From Patescibacteria group bacterium (GTDB taxonomy: Bacteria > Patescibacteriota > Saccharimonadia > CAILAD01 > GCA-016700035): a DNA stretch of 7,072 bases. The stretch covers positions 1 through 7,072 of the forward strand of contig JAUPVH010000015.1 of the NCBI GenBank assembly GCA_030917125.1. The letters run 5' to 3'. Positions 5,529 to 7,072 of this stretch are shown here, in pieces; within the stretch, counting starts at the first letter, position 1; each line of letters starts with the position of its first letter. The translations under genes were made by a program, and so were the position numbers. The notes below the pieces were generated by a model. The model was not told the origin of the DNA. It did no database searches and was given only the letters and a program-made list of their open reading frames with translations.

Positions 5529-6986
5529 ATGCCGGCTCCAAAACACTTACAGGATCGTTTAAAAGAATTACCCGATAGCCCCGGGGTTTATTTGTATAAG
5601 GATACAACCGGTCATATTATCTATGTTGGTAAGGCGTCGATACTCAAGCGGCGAGTGCGGTCGTATTTTACAAAGAAGCATGCCGACATTAAGACGCCAA
5701 TTTTAGTAAAGAACATCGCCAGTGTCGATTGGATTGTGACAGATAGTGAGGTGGAAGCCCTCTTTTTAGAAGCCGAACTCATTAAGCGCTACAAGCCACT
5801 GTACAATGTGCGCGATAAAGACGATAAGAATTTTGTGTACGTTAAGGTGACGGTTCAGGAAGACTTTCCTCGAGTGACAGTGGTGCGGCGACCGGCCGAC
5901 GATAAGGCTAAGTATTATGGTCCTTTTGTTTCTACTACGATGGTGCGCGAAGCCTTGCGGTATTTGCGTCGAATATTTCCATACTTTTCTGACTCGCGCA
6001 TGGTTCAATCCTCGGCCCTCGAACATCAGATTGGGGTTGCACCTAAGCCAGATATTTCTCGTGAAGATTACCGCACGAATATACGTCGACTGAATTTAGT
6101 CTTGGAGGGCAAGAGCACGAAATTGGTTCAGGAGCTCGAAAAATCAATGAGTCAGGCAGCAAAAAATAAGCGTTATGAAGAAGCGGCAAGTTTACGCGAT
6201 CAGTATCTTGCCTTGAAGGCGCTCTCACGCAAAAGCATCTTTGGAAGTCAGGAGGAATTCGACATAACTATGGATCAAGCGCTGACCGGGCTGGCCGAGC
6301 GACTTGGGTTATCGCAATTGCCGCGTCGGATTGAGTGCTATGATATCTCGAATTTTCAAGGCGGAGACGCGGTATCGAGCATGGTGGTGTTTGTGAATGG
6401 TGCGCCGGCTCAGCGGGAGTATCGTAAATTTAAAATGCGCAGTAAGGGGCCAAACGATTTTGCGATGATGGCGGAGACAATGCGTCGTCGTTTTTCTGGC
6501 CGCCACACTGATTGGGCGACCCCTCAGCTGATCATAATCGACGGCGGGAAGGGGCAGCTCGCCGCGGCAACGGCAGTGCTTGATGAGTTGCATATACCCG
6601 TTCCAGCAGTTGGGCTTGCCAAGCGTCATGAAGAAATTGTGCAACGGAGAGAAGACATTGCACCGCAGGCCAAGGTTGAACCTACTGAGTTGCGCGAAGA
6701 TGGTGAATTCCGCATCATTGCGCTTAGCCATAAGAGTAAGACTTTGCAGTTGCTCCAGCGTATTCGTGATGAGGCGCATCGCTTTGCGGTTACCTATCAT
6801 ACGAGTGTGCGGGATGCGCGTACCAAACAGAGTGTACTTGATACAATTCCAGGTGTTGGCCCAATAACGCGCAAAAAGCTGATTCGCACATTTGGCAGTG
6901 TGGCTGGTGTAAAAGCAGCTTCTCTGCAAGAGGTGTCGGAAGTTGTCGGGGCTAAGTTGGCGAGAATTATAAAAGAAAGGGTGTAG
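5529..6986 (+). CDS. uvrC: UvrC, excinuclease ABC subunit C, compact form without the cysteine cluster
   Basis: Nuclease that makes both incisions around a UvrA/UvrB-marked lesion. Domains in order: GIY-YIG nuclease (about 14-95) with GVY 19-21, YVG 32-34, K35, R42, Y46, presumed catalytic E81 and N93; a short linker where the cysteine cluster normally sits (150-181); UVR motif binding UvrB (about 197-232); RNase H-like second nuclease with D272 (CYDISN), D338 (IIIDGGKGQL) and H417 (RDEAHRFA), equivalent to the D-D-H triad; C-terminal helix-hairpin-helix pair (DTIPGVGPITRKKLIRTFG). All catalytic residues expected from the family are present, so the enzyme should be active. Odd: only 485 residues against about 600 in E. 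coli or B. subtilis. The region between UVR and the second nuclease is almost absent, the four cluster cysteines are replaced (the protein has one cysteine, C270), and there is an extra ~17-20 residue stretch between D338 and H417. It is followed by another gene one base after its stop. Confidence 0.97.
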   Translation: MPAPKHLQDRLKELPDSPGVYLYKDTTGHIIYVGKASILKRRVRSYFTKKHADIKTPILVKNIASVDWIVTDSEVEALFLEAELIKRYKPLYNVRDKDDKNFVYVKVTVQEDFPRVTVVRRPADDKAKYYGPFVSTTMVREALRYLRRIFPYFSDSRMVQSSALEHQIGVAPKPDISREDYRTNIRRLNLVLEGKSTKLVQELEKSMSQAAKNKRYEEAASLRDQYLALKALSRKSIFGSQEEFDITMDQALTGLAERLGLSQLPRRIECYDISNFQGGDAVSSMVVFVNGAPAQREYRKFKMRSKGPNDFAMMAETMRRRFSGRHTDWATPQLIIIDGGKGQLAAATAVLDELHIPVPAVGLAKRHEEIVQRREDIAPQAKVEPTELREDGEFRIIALSHKSKTLQLLQRIRDEAHRFAVTYHTSVRDARTKQSVLDTIPGVGPITRKKLIRTFGSVAGVKAASLQEVSEVVGAKLARIIKERV

Positions 6987-6987
6987 T

Positions 6988-7072
6988 ATGGCGCAATCAA
7001 AGAAGTCGCGACTGGAGCGAGAGATTACAAAAGCGCTGGCTCGAGATAGAAAACGAGCTGCAGAAAAAAAGA
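6988..7072 (+). CDS. Start of a very basic protein, 3'-truncated by window edge
   Basis: ATG at 6988 lies one base after the uvrC stop, with AAAGGG (6976-6981) as ribosome site six bases upstream inside the uvrC end, so it is probably cotranscribed and translationally coupled. The 28 visible residues begin MAQSKKSRLEREITKALARD and continue as RKRAAEKK. They are rich in Lys, Arg, Glu and Ala, with a helix or coiled-coil character. No family can be named from so short a piece; a nucleic-acid-binding or structural role is possible but unproven. Confidence 0.65.
   Translation, partial: MAQSKKSRLEREITKALARDRKRAAEKK

Noticed and set aside
5306..5578. 90-residue plus-strand frame crossing into uvrC
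   Set aside because: It overlaps the start of uvrC and is antisense to the minus-strand gene, with low-quality composition; the uvrC start has its own ribosome site.
6309..6929. 206-residue open frame on the minus strand within uvrC
   Set aside because: It is antisense to the catalytic core of uvrC, with Cys/His/Arg-rich, disordered-looking composition typical of antisense reading.
1..7072. UGA recoded to glycine, as in Gracilibacteria and SR1
   Set aside because: All recognised genes read through without in-frame TGA and end at TAG or TAA; standard-code translation gives intact UvrA and UvrC.

Overview
The window is a bacterial chromosomal segment of roughly 50% GC with tightly packed genes. 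It resembles Candidate Phyla Radiation bacteria, with Saccharibacteria (TM7) as my best guess. The evidence is the combination of a trimmed UvrC without its cysteine cluster, a UvrA that has lost a CxxC pair, an unusual anchored surface protein, a possible leaderless start, and standard-code genes ending in TAG or TAA. This assignment is inference: there is no rRNA or other taxonomic marker here.

Layout: (1) 1-2577, the last ~858 residues of the excinuclease ATPase UvrA, whose N-terminus (about 77 residues, with the first Walker A) lies off the left edge. (2) 2623-3000, a small three-helix membrane protein. (3) about 2988-5075, overlapping it, a large signal-anchored protein: a probable seven-bladed beta-propeller, a Gly-rich linker, two copies of a short helical module and an FN3-like C-terminal domain. 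(4) 5084-5117, a hairpin between convergent genes. (5) 5164-5427 on the minus strand, an 87-residue protein of unknown function with a near-perfect Shine-Dalgarno. (6) 5428-5528, a divergent promoter region. (7) 5529-6986, UvrC, a compact 485-residue form. (8) 6988 to the right edge, the start of a very basic protein.

Functionally, UvrA (damage recognition) and UvrC (dual incision) belong to the same nucleotide excision repair pathway; UvrB is not in the window. The two genes between them on the + strand look like an envelope module that is probably co-translated: the small membrane protein could be a partner or assembly factor for the propeller protein. The minus-strand gene has a different codon preference (all Ile codons ATC, roughly 62% GC3 by hand count), which sets it apart from its neighbours.

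The most notable observations are the loss of all four presumed Fe-S cysteines in UvrC together with deletion of its central region, the parallel loss of a CxxC pair in UvrA, the nearly identical 47-bp repeats inside otherwise diverged modules of the surface protein, and the unknown minus-strand gene. No rRNA, tRNA, CRISPR array, insertion sequence or attachment site was recognised. No gene-free stretch exceeds about 100 bases.
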